64,000 bases of DNA from Croceivirga sp. (GCA_028284285.1 JANQSA010000004.1:1-64000), one strand, 5' to 3'. Positions 46,216 to 56,100 are shown, numbered from the stretch's first letter. Program-made: numbers and translations. Notes: generated by a model from the letters alone, not told the origin.

Positions 46216-48374
46216 TCATTAGCTAAGATATAGGCCCGGTATTCATCTCCGGATGCCGTGCCCATTTTGCCTCCTCCGCAGGGAATCACCAAAAACTGCT
46301 GTCCGTCAACTTCATAAGTAGCCGGAGTAGCGTATCCTCCGGCAGGGAGTGTATCTTCCCAAAGGAGTTCTCCTGTTTTCATATGGAAAGCGCGGATCTT
46401 TTCATCTTTGGTGGCCGCAATAAAGAGTACACCTCCTGCGGTGATCACGGGCCCACCATAATTCTCCGCCCCGGAAATTGGAATATCGGGATCATTCAAT
46501 TTGTCCTCGTGGCCTAATGGGATTTTCCAGACATATTCTCCGGTGTTTAAATCAATAGCATTTAACGTGCCCCATGGAGGCGTTACCACGGGAAAGCCCC
46601 TGTCGTCCTTGAAACGTCCAAATCCCGCTACCGCATACGGCACTTTAAGCGAAGTTTCCTCAATGCGGTGGTCCGTTTCTCCTTCCAATCCCGATATATA
46701 CGTACTAATAGCTCTGATTTCCGAATCTGATAAGTGGGGTATTCCGGGCATAACCCCTTTCCCCTTCTTAATAATAGCGTTAATGGAATCCGGGCTCAAA
46801 CGATCTTTTACCGTTTGTAACTCCGGAATCCCGGCCAGCCCTTGCAACTCACCCCCGTGGCAACGCGCGCAATGGATTTGGGTAAGTGACTGACCTATTG
46901 GTATTGTCTTGCCGGCCTCTCCCCCCACTGCTTTCATCCGAACGATCCATGCCATTTCATTTGAGTTGACGTACATGATCCCTGTCCCTGGATCCAGCGC
47001 TGCCCCTCCCCATTCGGCGCCGCCATCCGCACCAGGATATAACATAACACCTGTTGTATCGATGGGGATAAATTGGCCATTTGAGGTAATATTTTGGAAT
47101 TTTTCCAAAACTGTAGGCGGATTCACATTCTGATCTTTGTCCACAAAATCATCTACAAAAGCCGCTCTATCCGGGGCGTACAAATCCTCTTCCGTGAGGA
47201 TTTGCTGGGCAAAAGGTTTAGGTAGTGAAGGAAGAGGTTGCGTGGGGTAGGCCTGCTCTCCTTTTAAGGTAGATGGGGGATACGCTTTTTCTTCAATAGG
47301 GTATAAAGGTTTGCCGGTTATACGGTCAAACACAAAAACATGGCCGCTTTTAGTAACCTGGGCTACCGCCGGGATAATTTTCCCATCACGTTTTAATTCA
47401 AAGAGATTGGGAGGTGCCGGCAAATCCCTGTCCCACAGGTCATGACGCACGATTTGAAAATGCCAAAGTCGTTCCCCGGAATCGGCCTTTAGGGCGAGTA
47501 AGCAATTGGCAAAAAGATTTTGGCCGTGTCTATCTCCGCCATACCAATCAAAGGCCGCGGAACCTGTTGGGATGTAGGCAATTCCACGTTCATGATCCAC
47601 TGCTATACCTGCCCAACTATTAGCGCCTCCCACCGTTTTGTAGGCATCTTCAGGCCAGGTAGTATACCCAAACTGTCCCGGTTGGGGAATCGTGTGAAAT
47701 ATCCAGGCAATGTCCCCGGTAAGCACATTGTAGGCCCTAACATGTCCCGGCGAGGCCCCTGGGCCTTCACCTACCCGCGTGCCCATGATCAATACATCCT
47801 TGTAGATAGCCCCCGGAGTATTGGCTACCACAGATAGTTTTTCCGGATCCCTTCCCAGGCCTTCCCTCAGGTCAATACTGCCCTGATTTCCAAAAGAGGT
47901 GATGAGCGTACCTTTTGCTGCCGAGATGGCAAATAATCGGGAACCTGATGAAAAAAACAGCCTGCTTTCTTCTCCTCCCGAAGCGGGCCAGTAACTTAGT
48001 CCTCTGTTAAGCCCTAATCCGGAGTTGTCTTTAACGGGTGGCCTAAATGTCCAAAGGGGTTTCCCGGTTTTCGCATCCAGGGCAAAAAGTTCCAATGCGG
48101 GATTCACACCATATAACAGGTTTCCCACGACCAGGGGGTTGGTTTGTATTTGGGTTATCCGGCTGGAATCCAGGCCTCCGCTTTTATAACTCCAGGCCAG
48201 TCTTAATTGGCTTACATTAGCAGTGTCAATTTGGTTAAGCGAAGAGTAATGTGTCCTGGCCGGATCCCCTAAGTAATGTTGCCAGTTGGAAAATAGTATG
48301 TTTTCATCTATAGCTACATCGCGCTGGCAGGAAAGTAGAAAAACTCCCGATATGACAAGTACTCTTAAACGCAA
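46212..48374 (-). CDS. PQQ-type beta-propeller dehydrogenase with heme-c domain
   Basis: Exported quinoprotein of 720 aa, like membrane-type glucose/alcohol dehydrogenases. The signal ends in FLLSCQRD, a lipobox. WQHYLGDPARTHYSSLNQID opens the eight-bladed propeller, and blades carry repeated W-docking motifs (GKPLWTFRPP, GERLWHFQIV, GEYVWKIPLG, GELLWEDTLP). A cytochrome-c domain is inserted near residue 500 (IHCARCHGGELQG, CxxCH). No PQQ synthesis genes are in the window, so PQQ may be imported. Substrate, probably a sugar or alcohol, is unknown. Converges on the aldo/keto reductase with overlapping stops. Confidence 0.9.
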   Translation of the reverse strand: MRLRVLVISGVFLLSCQRDVAIDENILFSNWQHYLGDPARTHYSSLNQIDTANVSQLRLAWSYKSGGLDSSRITQIQTNPLVVGNLLYGVNPALELFALDAKTGKPLWTFRPPVKDNSGLGLNRGLSYWPASGGEESRLFFSSGSRLFAISAAKGTLITSFGNQGSIDLREGLGRDPEKLSVVANTPGAIYKDVLIMGTRVGEGPGASPGHVRAYNVLTGDIAWIFHTIPQPGQFGYTTWPEDAYKTVGGANSWAGIAVDHERGIAYIPTGSAAFDWYGGDRHGQNLFANCLLALKADSGERLWHFQIVRHDLWDRDLPAPPNLFELKRDGKIIPAVAQVTKSGHVFVFDRITGKPLYPIEEKAYPPSTLKGEQAYPTQPLPSLPKPFAQQILTEEDLYAPDRAAFVDDFVDKDQNVNPPTVLEKFQNITSNGQFIPIDTTGVMLYPGADGGAEWGGAALDPGTGIMYVNSNEMAWIVRMKAVGGEAGKTIPIGQSLTQIHCARCHGGELQGLAGIPELQTVKDRLSPDSINAIIKKGKGVMPGIPHLSDSEIRAISTYISGLEGETDHRIEETSLKVPYAVAGFGRFKDDRGFPVVTPPWGTLNAIDLNTGEYVWKIPLGHEDKLNDPDIPISGAENYGGPVITAGGVLFIAATKDEKIRAFHMKTGELLWEDTLPAGGYATPATYEVDGQQFLVIPCGGGKMGTASGDEYRAYILAND

Positions 48375-48418
48375 CTACCCGGTTTTGGCTTAAAGATACT
48401 TATAAAATGATGCGATTT

Positions 48419-49780
48419 TTAACCAAAAAGATGGGCAACTACTTCCTCAATCTTTGAAACCAATTGTACGACTACTTTGGAATCTTTATGTCCTATTTTG
48501 TTTCCATTTGATACATAAATGGTGGAAAAACCGAGCTTTTCTGCTTCCGTAATCCGCTGATCCACCCGTTGAACCGGTCGGATCTCTCCTGCCAGGCCTA
48601 CCTCTGCGGCGAAACACACTCCTTTTTCAATAGGAATATCAAAATTACTGGATAGAATGGCGGCTATTACGGCCAAATCAATAGCAGGATCGTCTACGGT
48701 TATTCCCCCTGTGATATTTAAAAAAACATCTTTGGCAGCCAGTTTAAATCCGGCTCGTTTTTCAAGAACCGCCAGTAACATATTTAGACGTTTCAGGTTA
48801 AAACCTGTAGCGGAACGTTGGGGAGTACCGTACACCGCGCTACTTACCAAGGCCTGGATTTCTATCAACAGGGGACGCATGCCTTCCATGGTAGCCGCGA
48901 TAGCTGTGCCACTTAAGGAGACCTCGGTATTGGAAATCAATATTTCGGAAGGATTACGGACCTCGCGCAAGCCGCCCCCGAGCATTTCATAAATTCCCAG
49001 TTCTGAGGTACTACCGAAACGGTTTTTCAGGGAACGTAAAATGCGGTATACATGGTTACGATCCCCTTCAAACTGGAGCACGGTATCTACCATGTGTTCC
49101 AATATTTTTGGACCGGCAAGGGTACCATCTTTAGTGATATGGCCGACCAAAATAACCGGGGTATGGCTTTCTTTTGCGTATTTGATGAGTTCTGCAGTGC
49201 ATTCCCGGATTTGAGAGATACTTCCCGCACTGGAATCCATATAATCCGAATGTAGCGTTTGAATGGAATCGATAATCACTAAATCCGGCGATAACCTGGC
49301 GATGTGCTGAAAAATGTTTTGGGTTTTTGTTTCGGTTAGCACATAGCAATTCGTAGTGCCCGGATGGATGCGTTCTGCCCTCATTTTTATTTGATGCTGG
49401 CTTTCTTCACCTGAGACATAGAGGGTTTTAAAAGGTAGTTTTAAGGCTATTTGCAGCAGCAGTGTACTTTTGCCTATTCCGGGTTCTCCGCCAAGCAGCG
49501 TTAACGAACCAGCTACCAAACCACCGCCAAGAACACGATTGAATTCGGTATTTTCAGTGTCCCATCTAATTTCATTGCCCCGATCAATTTCAGAGATAAG
49601 AAGAGGGCTTGATGCTTTGTGAACGGCGCCGGTGGAGGCCCGCCAGGTGGACTTTTCTTCTTTTTGGATTACCTCTTCAACAACGGTATTCCATTGTTTA
49701 CAAGAAGTACATTGCCCTACCCATTTTGCGTATTGTGCGCCACAGTTTTGACAAAAGTAGGCGGTCTTTGTCTTTGCCAT
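48419..49780 (-). CDS. radA: DNA repair protein RadA
   Basis: RecA-like branch-migration ATPase acting in recombinational repair, 453 aa. An N-terminal zinc finger (YFCQNCGAQYAKWVGQCTSC) comes first, then Walker A GGEPGIGKSTLL (near residue 95) and Walker B DLVIIDSIQTL. The RadA-specific KNRFG motif is in LKNRFGSTSELGIYEM (near 252), and a Lon-like C-terminal domain spans about 300-450. It is the last gene of the minus-strand unit panC-panD-UPF0104-esterase-like-radA. Confidence 0.97.
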   Translation of the reverse strand: MAKTKTAYFCQNCGAQYAKWVGQCTSCKQWNTVVEEVIQKEEKSTWRASTGAVHKASSPLLISEIDRGNEIRWDTENTEFNRVLGGGLVAGSLTLLGGEPGIGKSTLLLQIALKLPFKTLYVSGEESQHQIKMRAERIHPGTTNCYVLTETKTQNIFQHIARLSPDLVIIDSIQTLHSDYMDSSAGSISQIRECTAELIKYAKESHTPVILVGHITKDGTLAGPKILEHMVDTVLQFEGDRNHVYRILRSLKNRFGSTSELGIYEMLGGGLREVRNPSEILISNTEVSLSGTAIAATMEGMRPLLIEIQALVSSAVYGTPQRSATGFNLKRLNMLLAVLEKRAGFKLAAKDVFLNITGGITVDDPAIDLAVIAAILSSNFDIPIEKGVCFAAEVGLAGEIRPVQRVDQRITEAEKLGFSTIYVSNGNKIGHKDSKVVVQLVSKIEEVVAHLFG

Positions 49781-49801
49781 CCCACGAAGATAGCTAAAGA
49801 A

Positions 49802-50947
49802 TCAATATCCAAAATCGGCTTTGATAGCATCAATTTTCTCCAAGGCCATATCCTTGGTAAGAAAATCGATCTCTTCCATCATAAAGGATTTTTCAAAGGC
49901 CTTCATCGCTTTTTTTGGCTCACCCAGTAGTTCCAGATATTCTCCTTCAAAATAAAAGCCCAGCATGGTTTCCGAAAATTGCTTCTTGCAAAGCTCGGAG
50001 AGGGATTTTAGGGACTCATAATCATCTTTCTTGATGCTTCCGGCGTATATGGCCATAATATCATTCAGCTCAACTGCTTTCTCATAGCCCAAAAGCGCTT
50101 CAATTCTACCATATTTGTTTTCCAAGTAATTAAAGACAGGCTCATTGGAGGTCAATATTTCTTGCTTGTATTCCTTTGGAGTTATCGGTCGGAACAGGTG
50201 AAAAACGTTGTCGAATGCTTTTGTTAATCCATAGGAGGCAATGGAAAGGTGGTCCGCTTTCTCGTACTCGTCAAAAAAGTAGTGAAGGTTGTCCCGGCTA
50301 ATAGAGGCAATGGCATTATTCATTTGCAAGATCCTGTTCCGGTCTTCGGATTTTTCCTTCTCCACAATCAAATTATAAAAGAGTTCTCCGTTTAGATCCA
50401 GCAATCGCGAGGGGATACGACTTTCCATCTCAGTAGCCAGTACCGGGGAAATGATCACATACGAATTGAATAAAGATCTATCCTTAAACAAAAAATAATT
50501 GCCAAAATTGGCGGTGATATCGTAGCCGACAAACATCTTAAAGGGCGCTGTGTTATAACTTGTCTCCAGGTAGGGAAGAAGTTCTGTGCCTAGAAACTCA
50601 TAAAACAGTTTTCCTTTCTCAGTGGGAAGCCCTGTGCTTTGTTCAAAATCGCAATCCTCCCAACGCAGGTCATTTTCCTCCTGGTGAACACCTACAACTA
50701 TTGCTTCAGGCATTCTGTGATATTTGCTGTTGAATTTGGTGTGAGAAACTACCAGATCAAACAGGTAATCGGCATCTAACACAAGAATAAGGGGATATTT
50801 TTTTTCTTCGGAATATCCCTCCGGAAAATAGTAGGAAACATCCCGTCTTTCCTGAAGTTTAAAAGATTCAAAAATCTCTTTTTTCACTTGGCCATTCAGC
50901 CCAAAGCCGAGCATCCCGATGAGGGAAAGCAAAAGTAGTCGTTTCAT
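49802..50947 (-). CDS. Exported esterase-like alpha/beta protein without nucleophile serine
   Basis: A 381-aa protein with signal peptide (MKRLLLLSLIGMLGFGLNG, cleavage near residue 20). The first 270 residues follow the esterase-D/Fes-type alpha/beta fold (YPLILVLDADYLFDL, EAIVVGVHQEENDLRWEDCD). At the nucleophile elbow, normally GHSLGG, it has GYDITA (Asp143), so ordinary serine-esterase chemistry is not possible. A His remains at KADHLSIASYG. The C-terminal 110 residues are helical, TPR-like. This replaced-serine form is, as far as I recall, shared by several flavobacterial homologues (GHDLTAN type), so it may be a conserved non-hydrolytic protein. Operon with radA and the UPF0104 gene. 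Confidence 0.78.
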   Translation of the reverse strand: MKRLLLLSLIGMLGFGLNGQVKKEIFESFKLQERRDVSYYFPEGYSEEKKYPLILVLDADYLFDLVVSHTKFNSKYHRMPEAIVVGVHQEENDLRWEDCDFEQSTGLPTEKGKLFYEFLGTELLPYLETSYNTAPFKMFVGYDITANFGNYFLFKDRSLFNSYVIISPVLATEMESRIPSRLLDLNGELFYNLIVEKEKSEDRNRILQMNNAIASISRDNLHYFFDEYEKADHLSIASYGLTKAFDNVFHLFRPITPKEYKQEILTSNEPVFNYLENKYGRIEALLGYEKAVELNDIMAIYAGSIKKDDYESLKSLSELCKKQFSETMLGFYFEGEYLELLGEPKKAMKAFEKSFMMEEIDFLTKDMALEKIDAIKADFGY

Positions 50948-50971
50948 GAGGTAAGTATTGGATTGCCAGAG

Positions 50972-51937
50972 TTATCGGTTTCTGTTCAATAACGGCAAGA
51001 GCAGAAAAGATATTGCCCCTAGGACTATAACCATAAGGGTTTGGGAGATCCACATGATCCAACCAAAGGCATCTCCCGAATTAGAAGAAATTCCATAAAG
51101 TGTTAAGGCTGCACTGACAAAAATGGGATACCCCCCAAGCCCTCCCGGAAAAACCATCATCGCAAAAGCACCTGCGACAAAGGCCACTAACAGTTGTGGC
51201 AGTCCCATTTGTTGCGTCTCTACAACAGCAAATTTTATGGCCCAAAACATTCCTACATAGCATGCCCAGATAAACAGGGTATGGAAAATAAAGGGGAGTC
51301 GTTTTTTCATTTTTAGGATACTACCCACACCTTGCAACATACCATCCAGGAATAATCTAAGCTTAAACAGAATTCCGGATTTGGCTTTTCGCATAAGACG
51401 CAACAGAATGATAAGTCCTAAAACACCCAGGGTCAATGCCAAAATACTGTAAGCAAGGTTCAAACCGTATTCTTCTAAATACCCAAGGATGAAATTGGTT
51501 TGTAGGATTAAAGCAACAATGATAATCAGCAATAGCATGATGAGGTCAATAACCCTTTCGGTAACTATGGTTCCAAATCCTTTCTCAAAGGGGACGTTCT
51601 CGTAGGAGGCCAGAGCCGTAGCTCTTAGAAATTCACCGGACCGGGGGACTCCCAAATTGGCGAGATACGCCACCATGACTATAAAAAAACTATTGCTGAG
51701 TTTTGGGGAGTAACCCAAGGGGTTTAGCAAATAGTTCCAGCGAATGGCGCGGGAAAGATGGCTTAAAATTCCAATACATATGGATAAAAACACCCAAAAA
51801 GGATTGGCATTGGAAATATATGTAATAATGGCTGCTCTATCTGCAGAAGAGGTTTTATTGTAGATAAATAGTATAAGGAGTATCCCCAATACCAGGGGGA
51901 CTGCAATTCTGAGAATTTTTTTTAGCGGTATGGACAA
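50972..51937 (-). CDS. UPF0104 / flippase-like membrane protein
   Basis: A 321-aa integral membrane protein with about eight to nine helices, of the lysylphosphatidylglycerol synthase transmembrane / UPF0104 family, whose members include flippase-like domains of lipid modification enzymes. Conserved: LGVPRSGEFLRATALASYEN, GTIVTERVIDLIMLL and MVFPGGLGGYPIFV. The soluble aminoacyl-transferase domain of MprF is missing, so a lipid-transfer or export role is more likely than synthesis. The start codon is TTG at 51937, one base after the panD stop, and an in-frame TGA lies 9 bp upstream; no ATG alternative exists nearby. Confidence 0.87.
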   Translation of the reverse strand: MSIPLKKILRIAVPLVLGILLILFIYNKTSSADRAAIITYISNANPFWVFLSICIGILSHLSRAIRWNYLLNPLGYSPKLSNSFFIVMVAYLANLGVPRSGEFLRATALASYENVPFEKGFGTIVTERVIDLIMLLLIIIVALILQTNFILGYLEEYGLNLAYSILALTLGVLGLIILLRLMRKAKSGILFKLRLFLDGMLQGVGSILKMKKRLPFIFHTLFIWACYVGMFWAIKFAVVETQQMGLPQLLVAFVAGAFAMMVFPGGLGGYPIFVSAALTLYGISSNSGDAFGWIMWISQTLMVIVLGAISFLLLPLLNRNR

Positions 51938-51938
51938 A

Positions 51939-52289
51939 CTATTTCAATAGGTTGGTGGCTTCATCAGGAAAAATCAAGGCGGGGTTAAACGTTTTGGCTT
52001 CCTCGATATCCATCCAGGCATAGGTAATTAAGATCAAAACATCACCCACCGCTACTTTCCTTGCAGCAGCACCATTTAAGGTAAGTTCTCCGGATCCTCT
52101 CGGTCCCGGGATAGCATAGGTCTCCAGGCGCTCACCATTATTATTGTTTACTATCTGGACCTTTTCCCCACGAATAATATTTGCGGCATCCATAATATCT
52201 TCATCAATGGTAATACTACCAATGTAGTTCAGATCCGCACCTGTAACCTTAACACGATGCACTTTTGATTTTACAACTTCTACTTGCAT
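51939..52289 (-). CDS. panD: Aspartate 1-decarboxylase proenzyme
   Basis: Pyruvoyl enzyme that converts L-Asp to beta-alanine for pantothenate synthesis, about 116 aa. The start [20 protein letters not shown] (52289) is the family N-terminus; six extra residues upstream are rejected. The self-cleavage site is Gly-Ser in [12 protein letters not shown], so Ser25 becomes the pyruvoyl group. [20 protein letters not shown] is a further signature. It follows panC with a 14-bp gap, and the pair provides both moieties' steps for pantothenate. Confidence 0.96.
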   Translation of the reverse strand: MQVEVVKSKVHRVKVTGADLNYIGSITIDEDIMDAANIIRGEKVQIVNNNNGERLETYAIPGPRGSGELTLNGAAARKVAVGDVLILITYAWMDIEEAKTFNPALIFPDEATNLLK

Positions 52290-52303
52290 TGAGGCAAAAT
52301 TAT

Positions 52304-53152
52304 TCAATTAAGAGCGATATTATCAATTAAGCGAACACCATCCGCATAAACGGCAATAAATGCCCTGTATTTGATATTTTTTTGTTTTTCTTTTAGTGGG
52401 GTCAAGGTTTCTTCATCTGCTATTTCAAAATACTCCAGTTCAAATGTTGAGTTGCGTTTAAATGAGGAAATCGCCCATTCCTTTATATCGTTTGCATTTT
52501 CCGTGCCAAATTTATCTTTGGCAGTCTGTAAGGTACTGAAAATCAAACCTGCTTCAGCTCTGGTCGATTTTGACAGCCTTTCATTACGTGAACTTCTTGC
52601 CAGGCCATTGGACTCTCTGTCAATTGGGCAGGCAATGATGGTTATGGGAAGCGCTTGCTGTTGTACTAACTTCCTGACAATTTGTAACTGCTGAAAATCC
52701 TTCTCTCCAAAATACGCTTTGTTGGGGGCTACCGTTTTAAAAAGTAATTCTACAATAGTGGCAACACCATTAAAATGATCTTTCCGGAAGGTGCCTTCCA
52801 TCACTTTATCCAAGCCATCAAAATAATAGCTGAGTGAAGTGATGTTACCGTTGTATATCTCGGATTTTGAAGGGGTAAAAACAAGGAGGTTCCCTGAAAG
52901 ACTTTCAAGAAGCTGTACGTCCCTTTCCAGGGTTTTCGGATAGTTTTCCAGATCTTCCGGATTGTCAAATTGGGTAGGATTTACAAATATGCTAACCACG
53001 GTGACCGCATTTTCTTCCAGTGCGCTCCTCACCAAGGACAGGTGTCCCTGATGCAAAGCGCCCATTGTGGGGACAAGTCCGATAGCTTTTTTATCCCTCC
53101 TGTACGAGTGTATCGCGTCCTGTAGTTGTTTCTTGTAACGTATTACCTCCAT
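52304..53152 (-). CDS. panC: Pantothenate synthetase
   Basis: Joins pantoate and beta-alanine through a pantoyl-adenylate, 282 aa. [20 protein letters not shown] carries the HIGH-type motif, [20 protein letters not shown] is the pantoate site, [20 protein letters not shown] is conserved and [10 protein letters not shown] is the KMSKS equivalent. It is the first gene of the minus-strand unit. The divergent promoter region with the GT5 gene is only 102 bp. Confidence 0.96.
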   Translation of the reverse strand: MEVIRYKKQLQDAIHSYRRDKKAIGLVPTMGALHQGHLSLVRSALEENAVTVVSIFVNPTQFDNPEDLENYPKTLERDVQLLESLSGNLLVFTPSKSEIYNGNITSLSYYFDGLDKVMEGTFRKDHFNGVATIVELLFKTVAPNKAYFGEKDFQQLQIVRKLVQQQALPITIIACPIDRESNGLARSSRNERLSKSTRAEAGLIFSTLQTAKDKFGTENANDIKEWAISSFKRNSTFELEYFEIADEETLTPLKEKQKNIKYRAFIAVYADGVRLIDNIALN

Positions 53153-53171
53153 GGCGTACCCAAAAAGCGTG

Positions 53172-53218
53172 CAAAAATACTATAAATACTGGTATTCTAC
53201 ATAATTTTTGTACTTTTG
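53172..53218. promoter_or_regulatory. Divergent promoter region panC / GT5 gene
   Basis: Minus strand TATTTTTG (53172-53179) points to panC, ATG at 53152. Plus strand TACTTTTG (53211-53218) points to the GT5 gene, ATG at 53255. Both match TAnnTTTG; -33 elements are weak. Confidence 0.5.
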
Positions 53219-53254
53219 CAGCTACGTTTTGCCAGATGATCAAAAATTGTGTGT

Positions 53255-54064
53255 ATGAATGGTAAAAAGATATTGTTTGTATCTTCTGAATTAGTGCCTT
53301 ACCTCCCTGAGAACCAAGTTTCCTTAATGTCTTATGAAGCGCCAAGAATGGTAAACAGTGCCGGTGGGCAAATCCGAATATTTATGCCCAGATATGGCAA
53401 TATTAACGAGAGAAGGCACCAACTCCATGAAGTAATTCGACTTTCCGGAATGAATTTAGTCATTAACGATATGGATATGCCATTAATCATTAAGGTGGCA
53501 TCCATTCCACGGGAGCGGATACAGGTATATTTTATAGACAACGACGAGTATTTTAAGCGAAAGGCAACGTTTGCAGATAAGGATGGAAAGCTTTTTCCGG
53601 ATAATGATGAAAGGGCCATCTTTTTCGCCAAAGGGGTAGTGGAAACGGTTAAAAAGCTGAATTGGTCCCCGGATATTATTCATGTACACGGTTGGATGGC
53701 TTCCTTATTGCCGCTATATCTTAGAGAGTACTATGCTGACGAACCTATTTTTGCCGACAGCAAAATCGTTACCTCACTTTATGATCGCGGCTTTGAAGGA
53801 GAACTAAATACAACCCTTATGGGTAAAATTGCTTTTGATGGTATTGAAAGTGGGAAGATAGCAGTACTTGAGCATCCCAACTATAATAATTTGTTAAAGG
53901 TGGCAGTTGATTATTCGGATGCGGTTATTTTAGCCTCTGAGGAAGTGCCGGATGAGTTGGTAACATATACCAAGGACCAAGAAAAGCCTTTACTTCCTTA
54001 TGTCTTATTCCAGGAAACGGATGAGGCCTACGCTAATTTCTACAAAACAGAGGTGTTAAGTTAA
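53255..54064 (+). CDS. Glycogen/starch synthase-like protein, GT5 N-terminal domain only
   Basis: A 269-aa protein that matches only the N-terminal (acceptor-side) domain of GT5 glycogen synthases, which are normally near 480 aa. KKILFVSSELVPYLPENQV, AGGQIRIFMPRYGNINERRH and DIIHVHGWMASLLPLYLR are family blocks. The ADP-glucose-binding C-terminal GT1 domain is absent. The catalytic KTGGL loop is also changed (ENQVSLMSYEAPR). It is therefore unlikely to make glycogen alone; this short form is conserved in Flavobacteriia beside DUF4270 and panC. Start MNGKKILF at 53255. Confidence 0.8.
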   Translation: MNGKKILFVSSELVPYLPENQVSLMSYEAPRMVNSAGGQIRIFMPRYGNINERRHQLHEVIRLSGMNLVINDMDMPLIIKVASIPRERIQVYFIDNDEYFKRKATFADKDGKLFPDNDERAIFFAKGVVETVKKLNWSPDIIHVHGWMASLLPLYLREYYADEPIFADSKIVTSLYDRGFEGELNTTLMGKIAFDGIESGKIAVLEHPNYNNLLKVAVDYSDAVILASEEVPDELVTYTKDQEKPLLPYVLFQETDEAYANFYKTEVLS

Positions 54065-54074
54065 TCCAGGTTGA

Positions 54075-55970
54075 ATGGGGTTAAATAGCAAATGGATTTC
54101 AGCGCTGGCTGGAACTTTTTTTTTAGGAGTCTTTTTAATTTCATGTGAAGAGGAATTGGATACCCTTGGGGAAGGGGTGGTTTCCGGAGAACCTTTTAGC
54201 ACTGGAACTGCGGAATTTGATGTATTTGCCACTAACAAAAGGACAGTTGCCGTTCAGACGAATAGGTTGCCTATTTATCAAGTAGGAGTCTATTCTGATC
54301 CTGTATTCGGAAGAAGGGAAGCCATTATTACCTCGCAACTTACCCTTCCACAAGGTAACCCAACTTTTGGAAATTCCACGCAGTCCGTGGAAGATAATGC
54401 GGATTCTGATAGCAGTGATAACACCATAAATGAAAATGAAACAGTAAAGGAGGTATTTCTTTACCTTCCCTATCAATTGGTTCCCAATACCAATAGAGAC
54501 CGAGATGGGGATGGGGTGCAGGACGAACTGGAGTCGCCCGAAGACCGGGATAACCCGAATAGCGATCAGGATAATGACGGGTTGACAGATCTGGAAGAGC
54601 GCGCACGGGGAACCAATCCGTTTGATCCGGATACCGATGATGATGGTATTGGTGATGCAGAGGATGAGGCCACCGCTGTAAATTTATTTCCAATCACTTT
54701 TGCGCTGGACAGTATCTTTTCAAGACGATTTGCAGATTTTAACAGTAAGGATCAATTTATTGGGGAAACGTTTACTTTAAAAGTCGAGCGCTCCGGGTTC
54801 TTTCTACGTGATTTGGATCCCAACACAAACTTTGAAGAGCTTCAGGAGTATTTCTCTAATACAGACATCCCTAGCTTCGTAGAAGGTGAACCTTTGTTTG
54901 AAGGGGAAGTGACTATAGATAATACGGAGATAGTCACTTTTAATGAAGACGATCCCGATACCGAACTAAATGAGGCACTCACCATAGCAATGCGACAGAA
55001 TCCGGGCGTCAGGGTACCCCTGGAGCCTACTTTCTTTCAGGAAAACATATTAGACAAAGAGGGGAGTATTGAACTGTTGAATCAATCTAATTTCAGCAAT
55101 TTTATTCGGGGACTTCACATTACGTTAACTCCGAGTAATGAGGATCTGATGATCTTATTTAATCTCGCCCAGGCCAATATCACCATAGTATATGAATTTG
55201 ATGATTTTGTAGCCGATAACACGGAAAACGGATCGGGGGGAACCATAGAGCAGGTAGAAAGGCAATATACTTTGAACTTTCTACAAAGTTCTAATAATGT
55301 TGTTACGGGGGGTAATGCAGTAAACACTTTTATTGATGCTCCTTTTGATTCCAATATTTTAACGGCACTGGATTCAGGAGAAAACGCTGAGCGGATCTAT
55401 TTGAAAGGAGGTCCCGGAGCTTTTGCTGAAATAAGCTTGTTTGGAGCTGACGGAGGGGAGGAGGTGATTAATCAAATCAGAGAAAACAACTGGATTATTA
55501 ATGAGGCCAATCTGGTTTTTCACGTAGATCAGGATGAACTGGAAAATCGGGGAGGCACCATTGAACCGCCAAGACTCTATCTCTACAATGCAGAAAACAA
55601 TAACCCATTGTACAATCCAGCAACTGAAATAGCCACTTCTCCATCTTCACTGGGACAATTTTTGAACTATGATGGTATTCTACAACGCGATGAAAATGGT
55701 AACGGAACCCAATATACTATCCGGATAACCGACTATCTTAACAATATTATCGTTAGGGATTCTGCCAATGCCAGATTAGCCTTATCCCTGACTTCTGACA
55801 TTACTATTCCAACTACTCAGGAGGCGGAAGGGGACATGGCTTCGAGAGTTGATTTACCGGTAATGAACGCCATCAATCCGCTGGGCACAGTCTTGTTTGG
55901 TCCAAACCCTCCTGCCGGAGCGGAAGACAAAAAGCTTAAGCTTGAAATCTTTTTTACCGATACCAATTAG
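54075..55970 (+). CDS. DUF4270 lipoprotein with thrombospondin type-3 repeats
   Basis: A 631-aa exported lipoprotein (lipobox [15 protein letters not shown], Cys near 24). The family DUF4270 domain fills most of the chain ([32 protein letters not shown]). Inserted near residues 137-195 are calcium-binding TSP3-like repeats, for example [40 protein letters not shown] and [15 protein letters not shown]. Such a repeat inside a DUF4270 protein is unusual to my knowledge and could reflect a domain insertion. It sits 10 bp after the GT5 gene and upstream of glmS, the typical flavobacterial order. Role likely at the cell surface. Confidence 0.83.
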   Translation: MGLNSKWISALAGTFFLGVFLISCEEELDTLGEGVVSGEPFSTGTAEFDVFATNKRTVAVQTNRLPIYQVGVYSDPVFGRREAIITSQLTLPQGNPTFGNSTQSVEDNADSDSSDNTINENETVKEVFLYLPYQLVPNTNRDRDGDGVQDELESPEDRDNPNSDQDNDGLTDLEERARGTNPFDPDTDDDGIGDAEDEATAVNLFPITFALDSIFSRRFADFNSKDQFIGETFTLKVERSGFFLRDLDPNTNFEELQEYFSNTDIPSFVEGEPLFEGEVTIDNTEIVTFNEDDPDTELNEALTIAMRQNPGVRVPLEPTFFQENILDKEGSIELLNQSNFSNFIRGLHITLTPSNEDLMILFNLAQANITIVYEFDDFVADNTENGSGGTIEQVERQYTLNFLQSSNNVVTGGNAVNTFIDAPFDSNILTALDSGENAERIYLKGGPGAFAEISLFGADGGEEVINQIRENNWIINEANLVFHVDQDELENRGGTIEPPRLYLYNAENNNPLYNPATEIATSPSSLGQFLNYDGILQRDENGNGTQYTIRITDYLNNIIVRDSANARLALSLTSDITIPTTQEAEGDMASRVDLPVMNAINPLGTVLFGPNPPAGAEDKKLKLEIFFTDTN

Positions 55971-56026
55971 GAGTTGCATGAGCATACAACTTAAAGTTTT
56001 TTTACGTTAATGATCTAGAATTTAGG

Positions 56027-56054
56027 TTGGTTTAATCCTGGCAGATTACATTTG
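56027..56054 (+). promoter_or_regulatory. Predicted glmS promoter
   Basis: TTG (56027-56029), 17-bp spacer, TACATTTG (56047-56054): full Bacteroidota pattern, 46 bp before the glmS ATG. Confidence 0.6.
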
Positions 56055-56100
56055 CAGCAAGTGACTAAAAGCTTCAATTGCCAAAAACTAACACGTAATT

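Noticed and set aside
56055-56100. glmS ribozyme in the glmS leader
   Set aside because: The leader after the predicted promoter is only about 40 nt, far too short for the ribozyme, and no matching core is seen.
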